From: Venturia oleaginea
Lineage: Eukaryota; Ascomycota; Dothideomycetes; Venturiales; Venturiaceae
Direction: 5' to 3'
DNA: 64,000 bases
Assembly (NCBI GenBank): GCA_013176395.1
Contig: JABMLP010000024.1
Span: 620,001 to 684,000, forward strand
Positions 54,825 to 64,000 of the stretch are shown one piece after another. Both the position numbers and the translations under genes were made by a program. Position 1 is the stretch's first letter. Every line of letters starts with the position of its first letter. The notes beneath the pieces were generated by a model, which saw only the letters and a program-made list of their open reading frames with translations, did no database searches and had not been told where the DNA came from.

Positions 54825-56711
54825 GCTGGGTTAAGCTGGTCGGGAACTTGTTTGATGTAGAGTGAAGTGGGTGTCCAAGGAAAAGGAAGTATCGTTTCAA
54901 CAACAAGAAGGAGCTTACCATGTAAAGGAAGAGGGAACAAAACAGCTTTGAAGAGGAGAGAAAGAGGAGAAATACCGAGGAAGATGCATATTCGTTAATC
55001 GTCATGACTGGCCCCCTGTGCACAGCAGCCTAGTTTCCGACATTAGTCGTGCGTGAGTGGCGTTGATCCTCGTGCAGATCTGGGGGGGAGAGCCGATGGA
55101 TTCATGCTTCGAATCTGGATTACCCATCGTAGTTAGGAGGTAGTATTGAATGGAAATATTATTTCCAAATGGTTGGCGGATGGTTATGATCTGGAGTTGT
55201 CAAGTGAGATGTGGAGAGACATCGGACTGAATCATCGTATTTGCCCCCACCAAAATCTCCGCGCTGATTCTCAGAATAGATGACTGGGGTTGCAAGTTAT
55301 TATAGCATCGATCCAGTCATTCTTTTATAATCATCGCTATATCATTTCACAAAGTTGGAAAGTGAGATATGGCGAGAAATTCAAGCTTCTACGCAAGCTG
55401 TCGAATCGATGGTTACAATTGTAATTCTATATTTTTCGCTACGGAATACCCGGCGTGAGCAATAACGAAGAACATGTGCATGATAGCTTTCACCCGAGCC
55501 CTTTTCCATTTCCATGCTGGACAGGCTGTTCCGATATCACTCATAACGATGACGAACGAGCACTACAATAACGACAATCGCGGCAAATGTGCTTGGTGAA
55601 ATGGGTGTTGAACCACGTTTAGGAATAGTTCCTACAGACGATGTGCCAGTAGAGCATGAAGATATACTCGTGGAGATGCTAGTAATAGTAATAGCAATAG
55701 TAGAGGCCCTGGTGAAGATGCTCCAGTTGACTAGCCTAGCCGTGCGTTGGATTTGGGGCCCGCTGAAAAGGTCGCAGGGTTCGTTGGCAAGGCTGCGATA
55801 TTGCTAATCAGACTGGCCCTATCTATCAACGACGTTAGGGAAAGACTTACTTGTACGGAGCGTCTATCTTAAATCATGTAAGATTATGTTCGCGCACGAT
55901 GCATTGGCTATGGTTTGCTAAGGAGAAGCTCCACTGGCGCATGAAATAAGCTGGAGAGGCATGGTTGGATGCAGCACCGTCGCTCCAAGGCGAATTATTA
56001 CTTCAAGGTCGGGCCACGTATGCGAAATCTCTGGGCGAGAAAGCGTTCCTCTGCTGCTTCGAAGCCGAATGCAATCGTTTCGCGTGCATTCTCACGGTGA
56101 GGCCGCTAACCCAGTGCCCAAAAACGCCATTGGTTTTTTTATCATTCAATCGCATCCATAGTAGTGACTTTCTAACCATGTGACTTCGATCACTCACCCA
56201 GATTTCATCAGCATCGATATAAAATTGAAAGTGTCCGGATGGTTCGACATGTGGTTGAATGGTAGAGAACTGATAAACCTACTAGGAAATATGGAATTTA
56301 ATGCAACATACTATAGAGAGACAACTCACGGTATCCGATCGGGGCGCTTGTTAGGAGAGTTACTAGCTCGAAGGCCGGCGCGTTAATGGAGCTTGTGATT
56401 AGCTTTGAGAAACTGGCATTTCTGCGATTGGGACAAACTGCGGTTTAGTAGTGGCATCTTCCTGATCAGTACACTAGTATAAATTGCCAGTCTTTGATAT
56501 CATGCAATCATTCATTTGTTAATCCTGTCTACCCAGAAAAGTAGACCTCACAATTTTACATGACTCACCAAGTCACTCAGGCTGCCATATCTATTGAGCC
56601 TCCCACACGTCTTCTGCTCTCAAATCATCAAGTCTATAACTCCATTGCACGCCCATGCTCTAAGCACATCTTGTAACCCTCCCGAACCTCCTCATGTCTC
56701 AAGGTCCTCGT
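54825..56711. other. Intergenic, 1.9 kb, mostly empty
   Basis: Apart from the possible gene relic at 55537-55780, no frame has support. AT-rich in parts (55140-55440). Confidence 0.5.
55537..55780 (-). pseudogene. Possible relic: Ser/Thr-rich stalk plus transmembrane helix
   Basis: A minus-strand frame ending in TGA at 55539-55537 reads a Ser/Thr-rich stretch (STIAITITSISTSISSCSTG) then a hydrophobic helix (FAAIVVIVVLV) and RHRYE. That is the C-terminal layout of WSC-type and other fungal wall sensors. No start, signal peptide or upstream domain could be joined to it, so it may be a remnant, an exon of an unrecognised gene, or chance. Confidence 0.25.
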
Positions 56712-57032
56712 CTAAGCAGAAAAACAATCTTCGTAGGTCTTGGCGTGCTTATCGGTAGCATGGACTTCGAGCTGAGGTCTCTTCACAGTACACTGGAAGT
56801 CCTGACGGCAAACTTTGCAGATGATGTTCTTGGCTGCGGCGTTCTGTTGAGAGACTGTTAGCAAATGCGCGTTCAGATAGGGCGAAGTGAGAAGCAGCAG
56901 GGACAGGTGGAACAAAGTAATATGCGCCGTGTAGAGAGAGGAACGTACGGTCTTCAACTGCGAGGAGGCACCGCCCTTGGCATCTTTGGCGTTGCGCTCG
57001 CGCTTCTGTTGGGCTTTGGCTCCGTTTCCCAT
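56712..57032 (-). CDS. Small zinc-finger protein (At2g23090 / zf-met2-like)
   Basis: Two exons on the minus strand, 57032-56949 and 56843-56712, giving 71 residues; the 105-nt intron starts GTACGT and has CTAAC before its AG. The N-terminus is short and basic (MGNGAKAQQKRERNAKDAKG), like the 4F5/SERF motif. Exon 2 encodes a single C2H2-like finger: CKVCRQDFQC with HATDKHAKTYEDCF after it. This small protein family is conserved from fungi to plants, with no clearly established function that I know of. The ATG is the first codon of a typical MGNG start. Confidence 0.85.
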   Translation of the reverse strand: MGNGAKAQQKRERNAKDAKGGASSQLKTVRSSLYTAHITLFHLSLLLLTSPYLNAHLLTVSQQNAAAKNIICKVCRQDFQCTVKRPQLEVHATDKHAKTYEDCFSA

Positions 57033-57377
57033 TTTGATTGTTAGTTTTGATTGTATGTCTGGCCGCAGGGAGTGTAGTGTGGTTTCTGGAGGCTGAGTAA
57101 GAGTGAATTTGGTGTGAGGGTTGGTCGGGGACGGGAGTGAGTAGGAAGAATTAATTCCGCAGGCGATCAGTGTCCGAGTAGTTCAAGGATCACGTGCTCT
57201 TCACCGTTATCGCGGCTCCCCGATTATGTCTCTCCATGAATAGAGCATGAAGATGCTGGGAGATGAGTAAACATAACCTCATAAGGCTTGACAGAGAAAA
57301 ATGTCGTGGAGCAGCAGAGGAGTTGATGAAGGCCAAGTCATCAGGTCATTTGTACATTAAGCACACCGATATACCGC
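57033..57377. other. Intergenic, no gene seen
   Basis: Promoter side of the small zinc-finger gene up to the MITE; no coding signal. Confidence 0.5.
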
Positions 57378-57521
57378 ATTAATTGGCGCAATCGGGTAGC
57401 TCAAAACCAAGACCCTAGGCCAGCAATGGAGATATTTCTCGAGATTCTCTGATTCGCTGCTCTCTCATTTGCTCAAAAATCTAGCGCCTTGATTGTGAGC
57501 TACCCAATTGCGCCAATCAAT
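57378..57521. mobile_element. MITE (144 bp, 26-bp terminal inverted repeats)
   Basis: ATTAATTGGCGCAATCGGGT and the next six bases (agctca) at 57378-57403 are the inverted copy of 57496-57521, with two mismatches. The 92-bp interior has no frame. The outer limits and target duplication are uncertain. Confidence 0.75.
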
Positions 57522-59505
57522 GTGCTGTTTACGGACGGTGGGCAGCAGGGAATATGAGTCTTATCATACAATATACAGTACTATTGTAGGTAGTTAATTT
57601 TCACCCGCCTTGTCCGCCTGCGAATATTTCTGGACCGGACTCCTCGCCGTGCTTATATAGAGTGTCATAAAAAGTCTGATACACAAATGCTTGTTAGTGA
57701 GTACGAAGATAGCAGACGGAGAAAACGTAAACAGATCGCATTAGCATCTTCAAAACTGGTCAATTTCGCAATGAAAGCAGGAGCCTCAAGTCATACCCAA
57801 ACGTCCACATCTTGGCTAGGCTGGTCCGATGCTCGCCCCCTGCTCTCCGCTGTCATCAATCTCGCGAGGTTTACCCGTGGCATCGAGAATTTGAGGCTGG
57901 CTAGCGGCCGGCATTCTGACCCCGGAACCTTTTCTACCAATCTTTGTTAAAGATGGACCTGGGAGAGTACTATCAGGTATCGACTTGGCTTCAACCTTGG
58001 AGAATGCTGGAGGCAGATCACGACCGAAGGGTCGTAGCTAAAAAGCCAACCTGCTGGATGTATCCGATTTAAGACACCGTGGTTCAAGCTTAACTGTGAA
58101 ACCAATGTAGAACACAGAACGTGGTGGGACAAAGATTTTTCTTTTCAAAAAACGAGAAAGACAAAGAAAGAGAGATAGCGATCAGATATGATGGCAGGTA
58201 GCACAGCACAGATGACGAAAAGCGCCACAGACTGAATCACTCACACTGGCATGTGTATTCAAGTATTCAAGTATTCAAGGACAATGCATGTCGCTGATAT
58301 ATTGCTCCACGCAGCTTGGCATGAAGAAAGCCGGGAGACGACGAGATTGACCCGTACTCGCAGGAAACTACGGGACCATAGCATCAACCGGTCCGAGATG
58401 CCAGCTGGTTTGATGTACGAAGTATTTGAATGGCGAGGGCCTGGACGAAGCTCGTGCAGTGTACTTTAGGACCAAGCAGGTGCAGAAGAAGTCTGGCGGG
58501 CAAATGTGGCTTGTCGAACAGACACGACACACAGGGTTTCCAGCTCCAACGGCCAGGACTCGTGCACCATATGAGATCAGTTTATTGCTCTGTGCGGGAG
58601 GTTTTGCGGAAAGATAGTCAGAAGCGATCGCGATGTAAACAAAGACGAAATCCGGGGTCGCTGTGGCGGCAGCTAGAAAGTGTGTAGAAATTAGAATTCC
58701 TTCCCCCAGGCTCAGGCAGCTAGCTCCCCTGTTTCGCACCGTAAGGCTGGCAGGAGGACGCCCGATGTTTCTGGAGTGGGAGGTGGACTTGTGGACGTGG
58801 TCTTATTGTGCCCATGGTCTCGACCCCATCAGCCCATGGTCCGACTCCAGCAGCCCATTGTCCGACTCCATCAACCCATCACCCGTTCCCCATCACCATT
58901 CTCTGTACGAGTCCTCCTGCCCACTGCCGTCTGCTGGGAAGCGAGATGGACTCGAGATGGACTGGACAGTGCCCCCATGGCTTCAGGTGTCTTGTCGCGA
59001 GATGCCGCAGGGATGAGCCCACCGTTTCATTCCAAGTAAGATATACATCCTAGCCTCCATGTGCGCAATTTTGACATGCCTCCCCATTGGCGAGACTCCA
59101 TGACTATCGCTGGCAGACCCTCCGCGCTCAGACAACTGCATAGGCCGTCATAGGGTTGAGGAGGCAAACGTTGCAGAGTCAACCCCCGCGGCTCTTGCAG
59201 CGACTCAGCAGAGCTGCGGGTGGAACAAGGCACAGATCCAAAGATAGGTAGCACTGATCGTCGCGTCTGCTCTCTTTCACTTCCATTTCCATCTTTGTCT
59301 GCAATCTCACTGTCCTATTCCGTACGCCTCTGCCTCATTCCTCAGCCAAAGAATCTGTCACCTTGTGTCCTCTATGTCTACCGCTCTTATCTTCACGTGG
59401 GGATGCCGCCGCGACATTGTTTAGCTGATTGCCACATTAAAAGCACTGAAGCCCAGCTTTCTAATGGTTGGCAGCCCGTGAGGAAAGAACATAGCACAAA
59501 CCATC
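57522..59505. other. Intergenic, about 2 kb, no gene seen
   Basis: Several short frames overlap but none has a domain, codon bias or paired splice sites. Near 58830-58890 a ccatcagcccatggtccgac-type unit is imperfectly repeated about three times. Confidence 0.5.
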
Positions 59506-61677
59506 ATGAGCTCTCGGACAATCACCAGCGTCGTCACCTCCGATACGATCGCGCTCAGCGCCGCCGTGTTTGGATATGCCGGACATTCGTTGGTCACTCC
59601 CCATCAAGCCATCCAGCAGATCTGGTGGACAGACGAACGGATAGAAGCCAAGGTTACGCGAGAGTTCATCACGTCCAAATTGAGGCCAAACGAAAGGGAG
59701 CAACTAAACCGGCCCGTCTATTTTGGACAGGAACTTACCGACGACACTTACCTGGATTGGATACTGCGAAAAGCACGGCGCTTATACTTGATATTGTGTG
59801 AATGCGGCGTGTCGGATCAAATCTTCGGCGTGGTGGAAGACTCTTGGGACGACGATGATCTACCAATCTCTCTTGCCGAAATCACCTCGCTGGCCCTATC
59901 ATACAAGAACGACGGGGAGCTCAACAACAAGTTCTACACCAACCAATTCAAATTTCTTCTGAGGCCGCTTTACAAACATGGTCACATCGACTACGCATCC
60001 AACGAGGTTATCCCCATCGAATACGTCCACCGCCTCCCACCTGCAGCCGCTCTTCAGTCGTGGTCGCGGCTCCATCTTCCAAAGACTCCGGACGAAGTGT
60101 ACATGAGGAGGAAGCTGTCGCTTGGAAACGAGGATGAGATCGACCCGGCTCAAGAGTCGCAGTTTCTCACCGATATTGATATTGCCCGCTCCCTTGAGCA
60201 CCCTCACATCGCCACTGTATGGGGCTCCTGGACGGCCCAGAACAATGGATTCTGGGTTACTTCTTTCGTCGCTGAGCATAACCTCAAGTCTTTCATAGAC
60301 TTTAGATTAGCGGCTTCGGTACAAAGGCTTACCAAACCACAACGACGTGCCATGCTTTTGGATTGGTTACATTGTCTGGCTGGTGCGGTTGCTTCGTTGC
60401 ATCGACGTGGAATGCACCATGGAGCCATCACACCAAGCAACATTTTGATCGATGCCTCAAATCACATCGCTTTCAGTGACGTCGGCTCACTGGAAAGCTT
60501 CCGAAAAGATAAGAAGTTAGATCCCAATGAAGTATACAACTACAGCGCACCCGAAGATCACATTGCTCCAAAATCTCCGACTTCCAATCCGCCCGCAACG
60601 ACACCATCCAGGTCCTTTTTCGGTCATCGACGAAAAGGGTTCTCTTCGCATCAACGAAAACGATCCATTGGTTCGACGGCGTCTGGGTCCACGATATCCG
60701 CTGGCTCAACTTTCAGCGTTGATTCACAGGGAGCCTTTCTTTCCAAGTCTAAGACAAGTCCTTTCTCATCTTCGTATTCGCTCCGTAAGATGACGTCCAT
60801 TGACACGCTTTTGCCTCCTCCACTACCGGCCAAGGATCATCCATCGCCAAGGTCTGGCAGCAGCTGGAACAAGAAACGACAAGGCCCCTTGAAGAGCATC
60901 CCGGAACCTCTACGACGAGCACCTCCACCTCCACCGCTTCCACTTCTTCAAGTCAAAGAAAGTCCCAAGGAAAAGACCCACCAGGAAATGGACTCCAGGC
61001 CGGCGGATATCTTTTCACTGGGATGCGTTTTCACCGACATCATCACTTATCTGTTTAAGAAGAGAATAACAGATTCCATCAAACATCGGCAAACAAAAAA
61101 AAAGAATGCCAAAGGCAAGGGCTCTCATGTTGATGCATCCTACCACGGAAATTCTGAGAAGGTCTTATCCTGGCTTCAATTCCTGGAGATCGAGGCCAAA
61201 GCAAGCGATGACCCGACACTGCGCGCGATCCCTCACGTGTTGCGCCTGGTACGAGCGATGCTCAATCCAAACCCCGCACTTCGTCCTAATGCAGAAGCTG
61301 TGCGCTCACGTGTTTTTGATGCTCTAGTCAGCTACAGCAGCTTGACACTGCACTGTACAGGCATACACGACACGAACCTCACCACACCGCCATCTCCAGC
61401 TCCTACTTACAGCAGCATTGATTCGATAGAATCCGTTATTTCCCAACCAAGGATTGCCGCCTTTCCATCCATCATCCCTCCAAGGTCTCCTTCGAGAGAC
61501 ATTACTCCCCCCATGTCATGGAGTAGCCTTTCACCCACAAGTACGAATTCTTCATCTCTCTCCCCACCACCTTCACTACTACCACCGCGAACCAGTTCAA
61601 AAGCGTATCGTTCTGGCTGGAGAAAATCGATGACCGGCACCACGGGATGGAATGGCTTCCCCGGCGTCCCGATATGA
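59506..61677 (+). CDS. Protein-kinase-fold protein, probable pseudokinase
   Basis: One uninterrupted frame of 723 residues. The kinase C-lobe is recognisable: catalytic loop HHGAITPSNILID (residues 304-316), metal loop SDVGS (325-327), APE motif YSAPED (346-351), helix F SRPADIFSLGCVF (Asp501), and a closing RPNAEAVRSRVFD helix. The catalytic Asp of the usual HGD/HRD motif is Ala307 and the usual Lys is Thr309, so phosphotransfer is unlikely. No Gly-rich loop is evident; a YMRRKLSL segment near residue 205 may carry the beta-3 Lys. Between APE and helix F there are about 150 residues of Ser/Pro-rich low complexity (PPPPPLPLL, SGSTISAGSTFSVDS), far longer than in ordinary kinases. The first 190 residues are an unrecognised helical region. 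Function unknown. Confidence 0.85.
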   Translation: MSSRTITSVVTSDTIALSAAVFGYAGHSLVTPHQAIQQIWWTDERIEAKVTREFITSKLRPNEREQLNRPVYFGQELTDDTYLDWILRKARRLYLILCECGVSDQIFGVVEDSWDDDDLPISLAEITSLALSYKNDGELNNKFYTNQFKFLLRPLYKHGHIDYASNEVIPIEYVHRLPPAAALQSWSRLHLPKTPDEVYMRRKLSLGNEDEIDPAQESQFLTDIDIARSLEHPHIATVWGSWTAQNNGFWVTSFVAEHNLKSFIDFRLAASVQRLTKPQRRAMLLDWLHCLAGAVASLHRRGMHHGAITPSNILIDASNHIAFSDVGSLESFRKDKKLDPNEVYNYSAPEDHIAPKSPTSNPPATTPSRSFFGHRRKGFSSHQRKRSIGSTASGSTISAGSTFSVDSQGAFLSKSKTSPFSSSYSLRKMTSIDTLLPPPLPAKDHPSPRSGSSWNKKRQGPLKSIPEPLRRAPPPPPLPLLQVKESPKEKTHQEMDSRPADIFSLGCVFTDIITYLFKKRITDSIKHRQTKKKNAKGKGSHVDASYHGNSEKVLSWLQFLEIEAKASDDPTLRAIPHVLRLVRAMLNPNPALRPNAEAVRSRVFDALVSYSSLTLHCTGIHDTNLTTPPSPAPTYSSIDSIESVISQPRIAAFPSIIPPRSPSRDITPPMSWSSLSPTSTNSSSLSPPPSLLPPRTSSKAYRSGWRKSMTGTTGWNGFPGVPI

Positions 61678-62465
61678 TCTCATTGATTCATTTATCATCG
61701 AAATGATTTTTCTTCATTTTTGGACAACCATGGCGTTTTTGGTATACCATACCCACCCGCGACGGTTGGATTTTCCAGTCAAGGGAAGAAGTAGAGGGCA
61801 AATTTCGTGTGTATTACAACTTATTCTCCTATCGTTGCAGGAAACGCTGTCTTCCACGCTTGTTCTATATCAAGTCACATATCCCGTACCGAGGACATGT
61901 TTTGTTTGCGATATCTTTTGTATAAATATTATGAGATGATTTGATGACTGACAAAGGGACCTGCATGTTTTGGAAAGATAATTCTGATGTAGTATATCTC
62001 AAAATATAGAGCTGGTGACATGTACGGAATAGGCAATATGGTTTATATTATTCAAAGTCTGCTAGCATATTTGGAAAAGGTTAATGAAAGAGCACCTGAT
62101 TCTGCGATCTTCAATCTTTGATACTGTGTATTTATTGTCAAAGCCATCCCAGTCATCGGACTCACGGCATGAGTTAGAACGATCTGAGTGTGGCTGTTTT
62201 GCAACTCGAAAATGATGGAACGCGCATTCCATTGAGAAGCTTTGGGAAAATACAAAAATAGTGCTCGTGGTTACAGGACGCCTTATCCTTATCATTCCAC
62301 CCCACCTCGCCACCATAATTTGCTCACCCTCCAGATCCAGCGAACCAGCCACTGGCATTGACATCGACCCCGATTCGACCGGACTCGAATTGGTCTAACT
62401 CCTCCCACTTACCGCTTACCGTCCTACCACCCACCCTTCCGCTTCCGCTCCCATCCAAACCTCAC
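61678..62465. other. Intergenic between convergent genes
   Basis: 788 bp between the 3' ends of the pseudokinase and the secreted-protein gene; AT-rich near 61960-62060, no coding signal. Confidence 0.55.
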
Positions 62466-63082
62466 CTAAGGACAAGCATAAACATGAATACTCTTCCCGA
62501 ACTCACAACTCTTGGTCGTCCTACACAAATCCGGACCAGCGGGACACTGCACCATCGGGCACCCATCCCCATGCGCCATGAGCGGGAAGGGGTTGCCAAC
62601 ACCATCGGTGACATCGTAGTAGGTTATGTTGTCCGCACCGACGGAGTAATCGAATTGGATTGGTTTGGTGAGGGATTCGAGGGAGGGGGCGAGTTTGAAG
62701 GCGTTGCCGGTGCCGCTTAGGTTTGTTATCCAGGCTGAGGAGGTGGGGATTGGGATGGGCTGGGTGGGGTGTTAGTTGTGGGGGTTAGTTATGGGGATTA
62801 GTCGTGGGATTAGGGGGGTGATGTAGGGAGGTGATGTAGGGAGGTGGAATGTTTTATGAAGGCTTTTTCGCTTGTGGAGGTTTGAAAGAATGGAGATGGG
62901 ATTGAGTAAGGGCTATGAAATGATATTTTGTTGAGGCATTAGAGGATGAGAAGACTCACAGTGGCTGTAGCTCCGGCGGAGTCGGGTTTGAGCCAGACGG
63001 CAGTGCTGCACCTGTTGTGAATGGTGACTTGAGCAGCCATGCTAGTGGCTGCAAGAAAGCCGAGGATGCTGAGGAATTGCAT
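62466..63082 (-). CDS. BYS1-like small secreted protein (candidate effector)
   Basis: Two exons on the minus strand, 63082-62960 and 62759-62466, giving 138 residues; the 200-nt intron starts GTGAGT and ends CTAACACCCCACCCAG. Residues 1-17 are a signal peptide (MQFLSILGFLAATSMAA), with cleavage probably before QVTIHNRC. The mature part has a beta-rich fold pattern with ITNLSGTGNAFKLA and IQFDYSVGADNITYYDVTDG, resembling fungal BYS1 (yeast-phase-specific, thaumatin-like) domains, and one NxT/S site (NIT). Six cysteines remain, five in the last 35 residues (GDGCPMVQC, DLCRTTKSC, YAC), which implies disulfides. Length, secretion and cysteines fit a host-interaction or wall protein, but no activity can be claimed. 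The intron is long and C-rich on the coding strand. Confidence 0.8.
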
Positions 63083-64000
63083 TGTCGATTGCGTTGGGTT
63101 GCGAATGTATTTGGATTTGGAATCGACTGGAGATGATGGTGGCGTTGGAAGAGTGATGGTATCTTAGAATGAAATGAATGCTCTGCCACATGGTTCGACC
63201 CGTTCCTTCCTACCTTTATGTAGGAAAATCCTTAGACTGTATCATCATCCTCAATCCCACTTCTATCTTCTATTTGTACAAGGAGTTTCCAGCTTCTAGG
63301 CGCGATTGACCTTGTACTTCACGAGGTCGGGGATGAAAGGACTGCAGAGCGCCGTTGTACCTGAAGCCATTGACTTCACTATTCCAACAGTATCCAAACA
63401 TTTCCTATGTTGATTTAGCCCTTTGTTTCTGAATTTCGATGGTTTCAACGCTTGATGTCCATTCGCAGGGGTTTAGAGGCGGTGCTCTAAGAATCATACA
63501 TCTCCGATCAGGCGCATTCCCGGTCCATCGTCACACAGAAGGCCATGGGATTCGCCGCGCACAACGTCGTACCTGCAGCACAGCACACGTACTGGTATTT
63601 GGTGTGAGCCGAGTATGGTGATCAGGTACCATTGTGCCATTACATTTGTAACTTCATCGTTCTGAATTGGCATTTGAACCCCGCCCTTGTACTTCGGTGC
63701 GCACCAGTTGTTTGGATTCATTGGATTGGTAGCCGTCGGGAAGGCTTTTTTCTGGAGCAAGAGGTGACTGATTTGCAATAGAGTGAGCCGTCTCCCTGGT
63801 TGTCGATCTGTCGGTGTCTTCACGAGGAACTATCACGTTCGTGCTCGCACAAATTTGTCCGAGCAAAAGTGATAGGCTGAAGCGTGAGTGAGAGTCCGAA
63901 AGGACCTCGGAAAATCGGGATGTCCCATCGACTTGGGAAATCCGTCGACAAATGGGAGAGCGGGAAATCGAAGCGTTGCTGATTTGAAACTGTCATTAGC
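63083..64000. other. Right end of window, no confirmed gene
   Basis: 918 bp with the promoter of the BYS1-like gene and a Cys-rich minus-strand reading possibility at 63508-63760 (see findings). Nothing else supported. Confidence 0.5.

Noticed and set aside
57391..57403. tRNA box-A-like GGTAGCTCA in the MITE
   Set aside because: No box B, no cloverleaf and no acceptor stem; it is part of the inverted repeat.
58368..58739. 123-codon minus-strand frame with a Cys-rich patch (CRVCSTSHICPPDFFC)
   Set aside because: No signal peptide, no family pattern, and opposite-strand frames of similar length; chance is more likely.
1..64000. CRISPR arrays, bacterial operons or ribosome-binding sites
   Set aside because: The window is intron-rich fungal nuclear DNA; no array of regularly spaced direct repeats was seen.

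Overview
The window looks like nuclear DNA of a filamentous ascomycete (Pezizomycotina; a Leotiomycete is my best guess, not demonstrable here). Genes are split by short introns of about 45-60 nt with GTAAGT/GTATGT-like donors, CTAAC/CTGAC branch sites and CAG/TAG acceptors. The set includes ERG5, HRD3, a sterol-glucosyltransferase-like enzyme, Cyp40, Pol III RPC1, uS2/RPS0 and mitochondrial uS15. About 18 host protein genes are supported. Exon coordinates are given in each entry and come from reading frames and splice motifs only.

Layout. 1-14.1 kb: a 5'-truncated Kelch/BTB protein, a 1407-residue glycosyltransferase with a VPS13/ATG2-like segment and four ubiquitin-interacting motifs, HRD3, ERG5 and a mitochondrial rhodanese. 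14.1-21.9 kb: a repeat island with AT-rich sequence, a LINE 3' fragment on the minus strand, and a decayed Ty3/gypsy chromovirus (16164-20932) with a fold-back rearrangement. 22-39.3 kb: a dense housekeeping block with RPS0 and mitoribosomal uS15 back to back, a UBE2O-like E2, RPC1 and an FHA protein diverging, and Cyp40. 39.9-45.8 kb: a xylitol-dehydrogenase-like gene and a Zn2Cys6 regulator separated by an internally deleted pogo-like transposon. 46-53.3 kb: a second, apparently intact, recently inserted chromovirus (46818-52958, minus strand) with indistinguishable LTRs. 53.3-64 kb: a Baeyer-Villiger-type monooxygenase, a tiny zinc-finger protein, a MITE, a pseudokinase and a BYS1-like secreted cysteine-containing protein.

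Genes that work in related processes: HRD3 (ERAD), the UBE2O-like E2 and the UIM-bearing glycosyltransferase all touch ubiquitin; ERG5 makes ergosterol and the glycosyltransferase probably glucosylates sterols. They are neighbours on the chromosome, but nothing in the sequence shows that they form a cluster.

The strongest unusual signals are: (i) both gypsy elements have, directly after the 5' LTR, an 11-nt primer-binding site complementary to a sequence inside their own LTR, the hallmark of Tf1-type self-priming; (ii) the glycosyltransferase architecture; (iii) two introns, in unrelated genes about 12 kb apart, that carry related AT-rich hairpins; (iv) a fold-back duplication in the older retroelement; (v) a kinase-like protein without the catalytic Asp and with about 150 residues inserted before helix F. 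No CRISPR arrays, tRNA or rRNA genes were recognised.
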